Origin: UMGS1312 sp964631595
GTDB lineage: Bacteria; Bacillota; Clostridia; Oscillospirales; CAG-272
DNA: 26,010 nucleotides
Assembly (NCBI GenBank): GCA_964631595.1
Contig: CAZVXL010000021.1
Location: forward strand, 1 to 26,010
Direction of reading: 5' to 3'
The stretch's first letter is position 1. Each line of letters begins with the position of its first letter. Both the position numbers and the translations under genes were made by a program. Positions 7,098-15,523 of this stretch are shown here, piece by piece. The notes beneath the pieces are model-generated. The model did not search any database, had not been told where the DNA came from, and saw only the letters and a list, made by a program, of their open reading frames with translations.

Positions 7098-7910
7098 TCA
7101 CCTCTGTATATCGCATATCTCACAGGCATTGCCGCATACTCTTATCCGCACGGCACGGTCTTCTTCGGCACACATGACGGGCAGTCCGCCGAAGCCCGAG
7201 CGGTCAAGTGCCTCCGATACTGCGGAAAGCGCAAGAGACGGCGTGTTGTTCTCACGGCTAAGATGAGCCAGCACAAAGCCCGCCGTGCCGCTGTGGGCAA
7301 GATCTGCGGCAAGCTCGGCGCACTGCGGATTTGACAGATGCCCCCACCTTGACGCTATCCGAGCCTTCAGCGACGGCGGATACGGGCCGCGGTCGAGCAT
7401 CTCGGGATCGTGATTCGCTTCGATCACGGCGCAGGTCGTGCCCGACAGAAACTCCGAGCACTCCGAGGTGACCTCGCCCATATCAGTTGCAACGGCAAAG
7501 CTGCTCCCGTCCTCCGTACGGAAGCGGTAGCAGATATTTGCGGAGCTGTCGTGCGGGATACTGCAAGAGGATATCGAGAGGGCGCCTATGGAAAAATCGC
7601 GCCTCGGGGAGAGCGCCCTTGCGGAGCTCTGCATGGCATCGTTTTCGCATACGGCGGCAAGCACCGGCACGACTCCTATAAGCGGTGTGCCGTATTTTTT
7701 GTGAAACACTCTGAGCGCAGAGGTGTGGTCGATGTGCTCATGCGTGAGAAGAATTGCGGATATGCTTTCCGGCTCGGTGTCGATCTCCCGCAGGGCGCGG
7801 CAGAGCGCGGCACAGCTTTTGCCGGCATCCACCAGCACGGAGGTCTCTCCGCCGCGTATAAGATATGAATTTCCGGAGGAGCCGGAATAAAGGGAATATG
7901 CTTCGATCAT
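7098..7910 (-). CDS. yycJ: YycJ/WalJ-family metallo-beta-lactamase-fold hydrolase
   Basis: This 270-residue MBL-fold protein is probably a nuclease of the YycJ/WalJ type, a family linked to the WalRK cell-wall regulon and to DNA repair in other Firmicutes. The opening block SLYSGSSGNSYLI is the family signature. The metal ligands are visible as His57, His59, Asp61 and His62 in THEHIDHT, His120 in SIPHDSS, and Asp143 in VATDMGE. A late AHLSREN segment provides a further His. No WalR, WalK, WalH or WalI genes are in the window; only the yycJ-rlmH adjacency is kept. The start is ATG 7908-7910 with GGAG six bases upstream. It lies 30 nt after the carboxypeptidase-like gene. Confidence 0.9.
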   Translation of the reverse strand: MIEAYSLYSGSSGNSYLIRGGETSVLVDAGKSCAALCRALREIDTEPESISAILLTHEHIDHTSALRVFHKKYGTPLIGVVPVLAAVCENDAMQSSARALSPRRDFSIGALSISSCSIPHDSSANICYRFRTEDGSSFAVATDMGEVTSECSEFLSGTTCAVIEANHDPEMLDRGPYPPSLKARIASRWGHLSNPQCAELAADLAHSGTAGFVLAHLSRENNTPSLALSAVSEALDRSGFGGLPVMCAEEDRAVRIRVCGNACEICDIQR

Positions 7911-7940
7911 TGATTTCTCCGAGATAAGCCGTCATGCGTA

Positions 7941-9263
7941 TCAAAAGCCGCGCGGCTTGTTTTTTACTCTTGCGTTGAGGAGGATATATGCCGCGGTCAG
8001 CACTACCGCCGCGACAAGGGTGCCGATGAAGAATCGGCTTGAGGTGAATTCCTCTATCTGAGAGAGCGTATACAGAAGCTCGCTCCGCTCTATGTCTATC
8101 GTCGTGACAAGCTCCGCAGAGCCGATGACCTCTCCCTTGTAGAGCACCGTCACCGCACCCGCTGACTCTCCCTTACGGATCGGTGCTGGCAGAGAATCGT
8201 ACAGAGTCGTATAGCTGTACTCAAGCTCCGTCTCCATATCCGTGGAGGTGGGCAGATATACGCGAAGCCCCGTCTTCGGTGAGAGAGCCACGCTGTCCAC
8301 CGCAGACGAGAGAGTTACGGGGATCTCACAGATAAGCTCCTCCTCGGAGAGCACGTCGAGGTAATCCCAAGCGGAGAATGCCCAGTCAAACAGCGCGACA
8401 GCGCCCGCATAGGCGTAGTTCACCGATTCATCGGAATACGCACCCATGAGAACTGCAAGATATGACAGATCGCCGTCGCTGTTTTTGGCTGTCGCAATGA
8501 CCACACTGCCGGATCTTGAGGTGCTTCCCGCATTCATGCCGGTCGCGCGCTCGTATCTGTAGGGCGTATCGTAGGTGTCGTAGAATTTGGATATAAGACA
8601 GTTTCGGTTGTAGATGTTGCGGAAATCCTTCAGATTTGTCTTTTCCATGACGTATTTTTGAGATGACGTTATCTCACACAGCAGAGGAATACCCGCAACG
8701 TATTTTGCGATGATGGCGGTATCGGCGGCAGTCGTGACCATCGCATCGTCGTGAAGCCCCGTGGGATTCGTGTAATGCGTGTCATACGCTCCGAGAAGTG
8801 CTGCCTTGGTGTTCATAAGGCTGACAAATTCATCTGTTGAGCCTGCGACCGTGTGGGCAAGCACGAGAGCGGCATCGTTTGCGCCTCCCTCAAGGCAGGC
8901 GTACAGCATATCCCTTACGGACACCTCCTCACCTGCCACAAGTCCGAGCTTGTTTCCCGCGGCATCGGCAAGCATATTCGAGGTCACGGTGATGCGGCGG
9001 TCAAGCTGATCTCCGAGCGCTTCCGCGGCGACGATACCGGTCATAAGCTTGACAGCGGAGGCGGGGTATACGGGCGTGTCCGTATTGCTTGAAGCGAGGA
9101 CACGGTTGTTTTCGAAATTGTACAGATAGTATGAGGCACAGCCCTCTATCTCCGGCGGCACGGCGGCATCGGCGCCGTCTGCGGCGGACGGCACGGCAAG
9201 TGCGGAAATGAGCACAAGCAGAGCCGACAGAAGGGCGATGTATTTTCGGGTATTTGTTTTCAT
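7941..9263 (-). CDS. D-Ala-D-Ala carboxypeptidase-like protein with degenerate motifs
   Basis: This 440-residue protein has the PBP5/DacF layout. It has a signal peptide (residues 1 to about 28, LLSALLVLISALAVPSAAD), a transpeptidase-fold domain, a C-terminal beta domain, and a membrane anchor near the end (FFIGTLVAAVVLTAAYILL). Such enzymes trim the terminal D-Ala of peptidoglycan stem peptides outside the membrane. Ser69 and Lys72 of the SxxK motif are present (PASAVKL). The second motif reads Gly127-Ala-Asn129, where SxN is usual. The third reads Asn244-Ala-Gly246 in GMNAGSTSRSG, where KTG is usual. Other family blocks such as GAYDTHYTNPTGLHDD are well kept, so this is not random decay. 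It may have altered chemistry or bind without cleaving. Start ATG 9263 has AAGGAC upstream. It precedes yycJ in the same direction. Confidence 0.88.
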   Translation of the reverse strand: MKTNTRKYIALLSALLVLISALAVPSAADGADAAVPPEIEGCASYYLYNFENNRVLASSNTDTPVYPASAVKLMTGIVAAEALGDQLDRRITVTSNMLADAAGNKLGLVAGEEVSVRDMLYACLEGGANDAALVLAHTVAGSTDEFVSLMNTKAALLGAYDTHYTNPTGLHDDAMVTTAADTAIIAKYVAGIPLLCEITSSQKYVMEKTNLKDFRNIYNRNCLISKFYDTYDTPYRYERATGMNAGSTSRSGSVVIATAKNSDGDLSYLAVLMGAYSDESVNYAYAGAVALFDWAFSAWDYLDVLSEEELICEIPVTLSSAVDSVALSPKTGLRVYLPTSTDMETELEYSYTTLYDSLPAPIRKGESAGAVTVLYKGEVIGSAELVTTIDIERSELLYTLSQIEEFTSSRFFIGTLVAAVVLTAAYILLNARVKNKPRGF

Positions 9264-9300
9264 GTTACGTCCTTTTTATGTGAGTGTGAGCGGCGGTGGT

Positions 9301-10830
9301 CTATCTCTCCCAGTATTTTCTGTCGAGTGAGCGCAGCTGGATCGCCTCTGCAATGTGTGCGGAGCCGACATTTTCGGCACCCGCCAGATCGGCAATGGTG
9401 CGTGCGACACGCAGTACCCTGTCGTATGCTCTTGCGGACATTCCCATTCTTTCGAATGCCGCCTTGATGACGGCGATACCCGCCGCATCCGGCTCACAGA
9501 ATTCGCGTATTCCCGTGCTGTCGAGCTGGGAGTTGGGCAGTCCCGACTGCCTTGCCTCGGCAAGGGCTCTTGCGGCGGATACGCGTTCTCTTATTACGGC
9601 GGAGGATTCGGAGGCCTCCTTGGCGGAGAGCTCATCGAAGGAGAGGGCGGGCACCTCCACCTGAATATCTATGCGGTCGAGCAGGGGGCCGCTGATCCTC
9701 GAAAGATAGCTTGCGATATCCTTGGGCTTGCAGGTGCATTTGTGAGTACCCGAGCCGTAGTATCCGCATTTGCAGGGATTCATTGCACAAACGAGCATGA
9801 ATCTTGACGGGAATACGGCTCTGCCGGAGGTGCGTGTCACGGTGACCTGCCCGTCCTCAAGCGGCTGACGGAGCGATTCCGTCACCGGCTTGCTGAATTC
9901 GGGAAGCTCGTCGAGGAACAGGACACCGTTGTGGGCGAGCGATATCTCGCCGGGCAACGGCATCGTGCCTCCGCCAACGAGCGACGGCGCGCTCATCGTG
10001 TGATGCGGCGAGCGGAACGGACGCCTTGAGGGAAGCGGATTTGCGGTGTCGATAAGTCCTGCGGCGGAATAGACACGGGCGCTCTGGACAGCCTCGTCGA
10101 AATTCATCTTCGGCAAAATGGAGGGAAGCCTCTTTGCAAGCATTGATTTGCCGGAGCCGGGAGGGCCTATCAGGAGAATGTTGTGACCGCCCGCGGCGGC
10201 TATCTCCATAGCGCGTCGCGCTCTGCTCTGTCCCTTTATTTCGGAGAAGTCGAAGCCTCTGCCGAACTCGGGCTCGGAGTGCAGATCTCTGCTGTAGTAT
10301 GCTCTCGGCAGCGGCTTCTCACCGTTGAAATGCTTCACTATCGAGCGGATGCTGTCGGCGTAATATGCAGTCACGCCCTCAACCGCCGCCGCCTCTCTTG
10401 AGTTGGCGAACGGGATGATGACGTCGGTGATGCCCGCCTCCTTTGCCGCAAGCACCATGCAGAGAACGCCCTTGACGGGGCGAAGCTCTCCGGAGAGGGA
10501 AAGCTCACCTATGATGCAGGTCTTGGCGAGGGGAGCCTTGTCGGCAATGGCTCCGCCGCCGCAGAGTATCGCAGTGAGTATCGCCGCATCGAGCGCGGAG
10601 CCCTCCTTCCGCCTGTCTGCGGGAGCAAGATTTATCACGATAGATGCCTCCGGGATCTCGTAGCCGCAGTTGTGCGCGGCTGCCTCCATTCGGTGTACGG
10701 ATTCCCTTACGGCGGTGTCCGGCAAGCCTACGATGTCAAGGGACGGAAGCCCTCTTGTGCAGTTGCACTCTACGGTAATTGGATATCCCTCAATGCCGAA
10801 CAGACCGGCGGAATAAACTGAGATCAGCAT
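9301..10830 (-). CDS. comM: YifB/ComM-family Mg-chelatase-like AAA+ ATPase
   Basis: This 509-residue protein belongs to the YifB/ComM family. ComM in naturally competent bacteria is a helicase that promotes branch migration during transformation. The N-terminal ChlI-like domain (about 1-170) contains GLPSLDIVGLPDTAVRES and the INLAPADRRKEGSALD block. The AAA+ domain follows, with Walker A GPPGSGKS at 222-229, FRSPHHT, Walker B GVLFLDELPEF, and a Cys-rich CAMNPCKCGYYG insertion followed by further cysteines. The C-terminal domain ends in AYDRVLRVARTIADL. Length is normal. The start is ATG 10828-10830 with AAGGAT nine bases upstream; a longer open frame overlaps ogg and is rejected. It lies 61 nt after ogg and 37 nt before the carboxypeptidase-like gene, in the same direction. 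Confidence 0.94.
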   Translation of the reverse strand: MLISVYSAGLFGIEGYPITVECNCTRGLPSLDIVGLPDTAVRESVHRMEAAAHNCGYEIPEASIVINLAPADRRKEGSALDAAILTAILCGGGAIADKAPLAKTCIIGELSLSGELRPVKGVLCMVLAAKEAGITDVIIPFANSREAAAVEGVTAYYADSIRSIVKHFNGEKPLPRAYYSRDLHSEPEFGRGFDFSEIKGQSRARRAMEIAAAGGHNILLIGPPGSGKSMLAKRLPSILPKMNFDEAVQSARVYSAAGLIDTANPLPSRRPFRSPHHTMSAPSLVGGGTMPLPGEISLAHNGVLFLDELPEFSKPVTESLRQPLEDGQVTVTRTSGRAVFPSRFMLVCAMNPCKCGYYGSGTHKCTCKPKDIASYLSRISGPLLDRIDIQVEVPALSFDELSAKEASESSAVIRERVSAARALAEARQSGLPNSQLDSTGIREFCEPDAAGIAVIKAAFERMGMSARAYDRVLRVARTIADLAGAENVGSAHIAEAIQLRSLDRKYWER

Positions 10831-10891
10831 AATATCACTATCCTTTGAGCAGTATTGACGATTTTGACATCGGCGCGGTACGGAGCGATCG

Positions 10892-11761
10892 CTATACGGA
10901 CGTGCCGCCCATGTACCTCTCATAGTAGAACAGATATTGCTGGGCGATCCCCGCGGCACTGCCGAATACGGAGGGATCGAGCCCGTCGGGGAAATATTTT
11001 TCGATCACGCGCTTTATCCAGACGTCGGTGGGAAATGCCTCGGTTCTGCCGAAGCCGAATAAAAGCGTGCAGGCGGATACCTTGGGACCTACTCCCTTGA
11101 TGCGGCGCAGCATGGCATCGGCATCGGCGTAATCGGTACAATCGGCTACTCGGTCAAGAAAATCCGGATCGTCGCTGACGAGGTGAGCCGCATCGCAGAT
11201 GTATTTTGCACGGAAGCCGGTGCGGAGCTCGAGCATTCCCGCCTCTCCCGCGGCGGCGATCGCCTCGGCAGTGGGAAACGAGAAATCGCCCTCCCCGATG
11301 CGCTCACCGTATTTGAGGCACATCGCCTCGATTATGCCGCGTATGCGCGGGATATTGTTGTTCTGGGAGATGATGAAGGAGCAGAGTGCCTCCCACCTGT
11401 CCTGACGGAGTATTCTTATGCCGCGAGAGATCTCGGCGGCGGAGGCGAGCACGCTGCCGCCGTTCTCGGGCGGCAGAGCACCTGCTATAATGCGGTCGAG
11501 CTCACCGTAATCGGTGTCGAGAGACAGGTAGCGGCACCATTTTTCGGAAAACTCCTCGGGTGTGATGCCGTCTATTCGCAAGGCATTCTCGGTGCGGCGT
11601 ATCCTCACGCGCTTTCCGAGGGCAATGCCCGTGACCCAGCCCTCGGGCAGAGGCTCAAAGCGGAAGCACTGCCCGCAATCAAAGGTCTTTTCGGGAGAAA
11701 AATATCCCGAGTGACAGACCGTGATGCCGGTGCTGTCGCTGTCTGTTATGTATGACTGCAT
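10892..11761 (-). CDS. ogg: OGG1-type 8-oxoguanine DNA glycosylase/lyase
   Basis: This 289-residue base-excision repair enzyme of the helix-hairpin-helix family would remove 8-oxoguanine and nick the strand by its lyase activity. The N-terminal OGG_N domain includes TFDCGQCFRF (26-35), matching the FDCGQ.FRW block. The middle block FIISQNNNIPRIRGIIE (129-145) is the family's SQNNxIxRI motif. The hairpin KGVGPKVSAC carries the catalytic Lys227, and PTDVWIKR carries the activating Asp246. This OGG1 type, rather than MutM/Fpg, is known from clostridia. The start is ATG 11759-11761 with GGAG six bases upstream. It is the first gene of the minus-strand run ogg-comM-dac-yycJ-rlmH-ygiQ and diverges from the DUF6062 gene. 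Confidence 0.92.
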   Translation of the reverse strand: MQSYITDSDSTGITVCHSGYFSPEKTFDCGQCFRFEPLPEGWVTGIALGKRVRIRRTENALRIDGITPEEFSEKWCRYLSLDTDYGELDRIIAGALPPENGGSVLASAAEISRGIRILRQDRWEALCSFIISQNNNIPRIRGIIEAMCLKYGERIGEGDFSFPTAEAIAAAGEAGMLELRTGFRAKYICDAAHLVSDDPDFLDRVADCTDYADADAMLRRIKGVGPKVSACTLLFGFGRTEAFPTDVWIKRVIEKYFPDGLDPSVFGSAAGIAQQYLFYYERYMGGTSV

Positions 11762-11781
11762 GATGATCTCCGTTATCGGAC

Positions 11782-11810
11782 TTGAAATATTCGGTCAAAT
11801 GTTATATACT
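11782..11810 (+). promoter_or_regulatory. Promoter for the DUF6062 gene
   Basis: TTGAAA (11782-11787) and TATACT (11805-11810) are spaced by 17 bp, close to the sigma-70-type consensus, 45 nt before the plus-strand start at 11855. It lies in the divergent gap with ogg. Confidence 0.7.
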
Positions 11811-11854
11811 AAGGTAAACGCCGAGCGGCGCGGAAGCTTTGGAGGTATACAGTA

Positions 11855-12547
11855 ATGGAAAACATATATACGATACCGGTAAATGAGGCATTTGAGGACA
11901 GCGTTGGCGATGGGGTATGCTGCCCGTTCTGCCTGATGAGAAAAAGACTTGAGGAAAACGAGCTTGATCTGATACTCGGAGCCTCCATGATGGAGCCCGA
12001 TACAAGAATAAAGACCAACGAGCAGGGCTTTTGCCCCGAGCACCTTGAGAGACTTCTCGGCAGCGGCAAGGCATTGCCGTTCGCGCTCATGATGGAGAGC
12101 CATCTGGAGCATATCAGAGGCAGTCTGAAGGGTGCGGGAGTGCTGTGCGGAGCAAATGCGGCGGCGGATATAAAATACCTCCGTGAGCTCGGCTCCTCCT
12201 GCTACATCTGCTCAAGGATAGACTATCATTTCACACGCATGGTGGATACCGCCGTGTATTTGTGGAAGGAGGATCCCTCGTTCCGCAAAAAGGCGGAGTC
12301 GGTCAAAAAATTCTGCTACCCGCACTTTGCCGATTTTGCCGCAGCGGGCAAGGAGAGGCTGAAGGGAAAGGATTTCTCCGCCTTCTACAAGGAGATGTTC
12401 CGCGTGCTCGATGAATACACCGAGACTCTGTCGGAGGACATAAGCGGATTTTGCAGAAAGTTCGATTACAGATACGCCGATGAGCCTTGGGGCAATTCCA
12501 AGGATGCGCCCGAGAGGGCGGTACGTATGCTCAGCGGAGACAAATGA
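11855..12547 (+). CDS. DUF6062 family protein with paired CxxC/CxxH motifs
   Basis: This 230-residue soluble protein is of unknown function; I match it to DUF6062, a family found in Firmicutes. The visible signature is a repeated Cys/His layout: CxxC at 23-26 (CPFC), CxxH at 60-63 (CPEH), CxxC at 116-119 (CYIC) and CxxH at 154-157 (CYPH). The first pair is separated by 37 residues and the second by 38. This suggests two zinc or metal sites produced by an internal duplication. There is no signal peptide or membrane segment. The start is ATG 11855 with GGAGG nine bases upstream. It is a one-gene unit, with its own promoter at 11782-11810 and terminator at 12602-12639. A redox role for the cysteines is an alternative. 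Confidence 0.82.
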   Translation: MENIYTIPVNEAFEDSVGDGVCCPFCLMRKRLEENELDLILGASMMEPDTRIKTNEQGFCPEHLERLLGSGKALPFALMMESHLEHIRGSLKGAGVLCGANAAADIKYLRELGSSCYICSRIDYHFTRMVDTAVYLWKEDPSFRKKAESVKKFCYPHFADFAAAGKERLKGKDFSAFYKEMFRVLDEYTETLSEDISGFCRKFDYRYADEPWGNSKDAPERAVRMLSGDK

Positions 12548-12601
12548 CCGTCTCGGCACGTCCGGAAGATGCGGGATGTGCGAAATACCGTAATACTTGA
12601 T

Positions 12602-12639
12602 CGGGGCGACACCCATAGCGCGTGTGTCACCCCGTTTTT
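12602..12639 (+). terminator. Rho-independent terminator after the DUF6062 gene
   Basis: CGGGG and GACAC (12602-12612) pair with GTGTC and CCCCG (12624-12634), leaving one C-A mismatch, and five T follow. It ends the plus-strand unit before the convergent galactokinase-like gene. Confidence 0.8.
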
Positions 12640-12658
12640 CTGTCTCTATTGTCTTCTG

Positions 12659-13954
12659 TTATGCAAGTCTGACGGCACCGGCCTGTCTTACGGACAGAAT
12701 GAGGCAAGCGCCCTCACCGAATACGCTGTCGATGTAGGTGCGGTAAGCCTCGGCAAGCTCGGAGGGAACGAATGCCTGAATCGTTCCGGCAAATCCGCCG
12801 CCGTGAACTCTCCATGCCGCCTTTTCTCCGGCAAGCTTGCTCTCGGTGAGGCAGAGAGCGAGAGAAAGTCCCTGCTCCTCAACATTTTTGATAGTGTATA
12901 CGTTTTGCAGATATCTGAAGCTTGAATTGCCGGAGGCGATGACGTTCTTGAGGAAGGTGTCGATATCGTCTGCCTCAAGCGCTGCGATCTGAGCGGCAAC
13001 GCGGTCGTTCTCGTCGATGAAGTGGAGCGCACGCATGATGGCGCGGTCTCCGACGCTCTCACGGAGCTCGGGGATCTTCTTCACGATATCATCCTTGCTG
13101 AGTCCGCGAAGCACGGGCTTGCCGAAGGCGGCGGCAACAGCCTTCATCTCGGCGGGAACGGATGCGTAATCCTCGTTGAGGTCGGCGTGATTTCCGCCGG
13201 TGTTGACTATGCAGAGGGAGTAGCCCTTTGCGTTAAGATCGAAGTCCAGCTTGCGGATATCGGGAGCCGAGGGATCGGCAAAATCTATCGTGATAAAGCC
13301 GCCGACGGCGCAGGCGGTCTGATCGAGAAGTCCGCAGGGCTTGCCGAAGAACTTGTTCTCCGCGAACTGGGACATCTTTGCTATCTCAACGTTGTCGATC
13401 TTTCCGTCGTTGAACATATGAGAGATGATGGTACCTATCATGACCTCAAATGCGGCGGAGGAGGAAAGTCCCGATGCCTTGAGAACGCTTGAGGTGGTGT
13501 AGGCATCAAAGCCGCCTACCTTGTAGCCCGCATCGAGCATGGCTCTCTCCATTCCGGCGATGATCGAGGCGGAGGTGAAGAACTTGGACTCGTCTGGTGC
13601 ATCTGCCGCGGAGCTGTCCACGACATCCTCGGGGAAGCCGGCGGATTTTACGCTAACCACGCCGTCATCTCTTGCGGCGGCAACGGCGATGATATCGAGA
13701 TTTATAGATGCGGCGATAACGCGACCGAGATTGTGGTCGGTGTGGTTGCCGGAAATCTCACTTCTGCCTCCGACGGAGCAGAGGATGACATCGCGACTGC
13801 CGTCGGGATCGTACAGCTTGCCGAATTCTTCGACCGCACCGAGGATGCGCTCGCGATGCTTTTCGATCATATCGGCGGAAATACCGCACTCGGCTGTGAA
13901 CTTGGCGTCAAGCTCGCCGGAGGTGATAAGTTTTTTGAGTTCGCAGGTTTTCAT
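12659..13954 (-). CDS. galK: Galactokinase-family GHMP kinase
   Basis: This 431-residue cytosolic GHMP-superfamily kinase most likely phosphorylates galactose at C1 in the Leloir pathway. The N-terminal signature is GGRSEISGNHTDHN (62-75), the ATP loop is GLSSSAAFEV (162-171), the probable catalytic Asp211 lies in GLLDQTACAVGG, and the C-terminal GHMP block is VHGGGFAGTIQAF. The usual galactokinase signature is GEHTDYN; here the Glu that contacts the sugar is Asn (GNHTDHN). This variant is common in clostridial galactokinase-family proteins but leaves the exact sugar open. The protein is about 40 residues longer than E. coli GalK, mainly at the N-terminus. Start ATG 13954 has AAAGGAT upstream and a good promoter at 14020-14048. 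It stands alone; two putative alpha-galactosidase-like genes lie about 6 kb away. Confidence 0.85.
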   Translation of the reverse strand: MKTCELKKLITSGELDAKFTAECGISADMIEKHRERILGAVEEFGKLYDPDGSRDVILCSVGGRSEISGNHTDHNLGRVIAASINLDIIAVAAARDDGVVSVKSAGFPEDVVDSSAADAPDESKFFTSASIIAGMERAMLDAGYKVGGFDAYTTSSVLKASGLSSSAAFEVMIGTIISHMFNDGKIDNVEIAKMSQFAENKFFGKPCGLLDQTACAVGGFITIDFADPSAPDIRKLDFDLNAKGYSLCIVNTGGNHADLNEDYASVPAEMKAVAAAFGKPVLRGLSKDDIVKKIPELRESVGDRAIMRALHFIDENDRVAAQIAALEADDIDTFLKNVIASGNSSFRYLQNVYTIKNVEEQGLSLALCLTESKLAGEKAAWRVHGGGFAGTIQAFVPSELAEAYRTYIDSVFGEGACLILSVRQAGAVRLA

Positions 13955-14019
13955 TTAAGGATCCTTTCGTTTATGTAAATAATTATCTGCATTTATACCG
14001 CAAAAACGGTCTTCATCTT

Positions 14020-14048
14020 ATTATATCAAATGATACTCGGAATTACAA
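14020..14048 (-). promoter_or_regulatory. Promoter of the galactokinase-like gene
   Basis: On the minus strand TTGTAA (14048-14043) and TATAAT (14025-14020) are 17 bp apart, 66 nt before the start codon at 13954. The -10 box is a perfect match. It lies after the gltA terminator, so galK has its own transcript. Confidence 0.75.
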
Positions 14049-14088
14049 GGTCTGAGGCGACATTTTTGCAAAACGGCGTCGGATACCG

Positions 14089-14124
14089 AAAAAAGAGCCG
14101 CCCGTGCTCCGACGGCGGCTCTTT
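14089..14124 (-). terminator. Rho-independent terminator after gltA
   Basis: On the minus strand AAAGAGCCGCC (14124-14114) and GGCGGCTCTTT (14102-14092) form a perfect 11-bp stem around an 11-nt loop, followed by a T run. It lies just after the gltA stop codon. Confidence 0.9.
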
Positions 14125-14129
14125 GCGGC

Positions 14130-15521
14130 TTATTTTTCCGTTATGTATCGGTCAATTGCGGCGGCGGCATTTTTTCCTGCGCCCATTGCAAGGATAACGG
14201 TGGCGGCACCCGTTACGGCATCTCCGCCCGCGTATACAGCCTCTCTTGAGGTGAGTCCCGTTTCATCGCTTGCGATGATACCGCCCCATGGCTGCGTATC
14301 GAGGCCGGCTGTGGTGGACTTTATCAGCGGATTCGGTGACGTGCCGATGGACATTATCACGCAGTCCACGTCGAGCACGAATTCCGAGCCCTCCTTCGCG
14401 ATCGGTCTCCGTCTGCCCGAGGCATCCGGTGCGCCGAGCTCCATCTCCTCGCATTTGATGCCGCACACAAAGCCGTCATCTCCGCCGAGGATCTCCACGG
14501 GATTTGTCAAAAGTCTAAAGCAGATGCCCTCCTCCTTGGCGTGCTCCACCTCCTCGCGTCGCGCGGGAAGCTCCGCCTCGGAGCGACGGTATACGATATA
14601 CACCTCCTCGGCGCCGAGCCTGAGAGCGCTTCTTGCGGCATCCATTGCCACGTTTCCGCCGCCCACGACGGCGACACGCTTTGCGTGCATTATCGGAGTG
14701 GCGCTGTCCTCACGGTACGCCTTCATCAGATTGACTCTGGTCAAAAATTCGTTTGCGGAGTACACACCCTTCAGATTCTCTCCGGCAATACCCATGAATT
14801 TGGGCAGACCCGCTCCCGTGCCGATGAATACCGCCTCAAAGCCGTCGGAGAGGAGCTCGTCGATCGAGAGCACCTTGCCGATCACCATATTGGTGGCGAC
14901 GGTGACTCCGAGCGCCTTCAGGCCCTCGATCTCACGCCGGACGATAGCCTTGGGAAGCCGAAATTCGGGGATACCGTATACCAGAACTCCGCCGGCAAGG
15001 TGGAGAGCCTCAAACACCGTGACCTCGTAGCCCTTTTTCGCAAGATCTCCGGCGCAGGTGAGCCCCGACGGGCCGGAGCCGATAACGGCGACACGGTGTC
15101 CGTTGGAGACTGGCTTTTTTGAAGCATCGGATGCGGCGTTGGCATTGTGTCTGTCCGCGACAAAGCGCTCAAGCCTGCCGATCCCCACGGGATCTCCCTT
15201 TTTGCCGCGCACGCATTTTGCCTCACACTGAGTCTCCTGCGGGCAAACTCTGCCGCATACTGCGGGGAGAGACGAGGAGGCGGCGATAATCTCATACGCG
15301 CCTTCGAAATCCCCTGCGGCTGTCTTTGCGATAAATTCGGGGATACGCACGTGCACGGGACAGCCCGAAACACACGGCATACCCTTACAGCCGAGGCATC
15401 TCTGTGCCTCCGCAATCGCGGTCGCCTCATCGTAGCCGAGAGCGACCTCGTCGAAATTGCGCCGACGGAGACTCGGCTCCTGTACCGGCATTTCGTTCTT
15501 TTTCAGCAATCTGTCATCCAT
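14130..15521 (-). CDS. gltA: NfnB / GltA-type NAD(P)-dependent oxidoreductase large subunit
   Basis: This 463-residue iron-sulfur flavoprotein is annotated in clostridia as the glutamate synthase small-subunit homologue GltA. When paired with the gene before it, it is NfnB of the electron-bifurcating NADH-dependent ferredoxin:NADP+ oxidoreductase. The N-terminal part has two cysteine sets for [4Fe-4S] clusters: CLGCKGMPCVSGC and CGRVCPQETQCEAKC. It is followed by the FAD site (VAVIGSGPSGLTCAGDLA), GGVLVYGIPEFRLPK, and the NADPH site (VAVVGGGNVAMDAARSALRLG with YRRSEAELPAR). There is no glutamate synthase large subunit in the window, which favours the Nfn role. The start is ATG 15519-15521, with GGAGG upstream inside the end of nfnA. 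Only 2 nt separate it from the nfnA stop, so the two are translationally coupled. Confidence 0.93.
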   Translation of the reverse strand: MDDRLLKKNEMPVQEPSLRRRNFDEVALGYDEATAIAEAQRCLGCKGMPCVSGCPVHVRIPEFIAKTAAGDFEGAYEIIAASSSLPAVCGRVCPQETQCEAKCVRGKKGDPVGIGRLERFVADRHNANAASDASKKPVSNGHRVAVIGSGPSGLTCAGDLAKKGYEVTVFEALHLAGGVLVYGIPEFRLPKAIVRREIEGLKALGVTVATNMVIGKVLSIDELLSDGFEAVFIGTGAGLPKFMGIAGENLKGVYSANEFLTRVNLMKAYREDSATPIMHAKRVAVVGGGNVAMDAARSALRLGAEEVYIVYRRSEAELPARREEVEHAKEEGICFRLLTNPVEILGGDDGFVCGIKCEEMELGAPDASGRRRPIAKEGSEFVLDVDCVIMSIGTSPNPLIKSTTAGLDTQPWGGIIASDETGLTSREAVYAGGDAVTGAATVILAMGAGKNAAAAIDRYITEK

Positions 15522-15523
15522 TG

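Noticed and set aside
14104..15030. 308-residue plus-strand open frame
   Set aside because: It is Ser/Pro/Ala-rich and antisense to gltA, whose cluster and nucleotide motifs are all present on the other strand.
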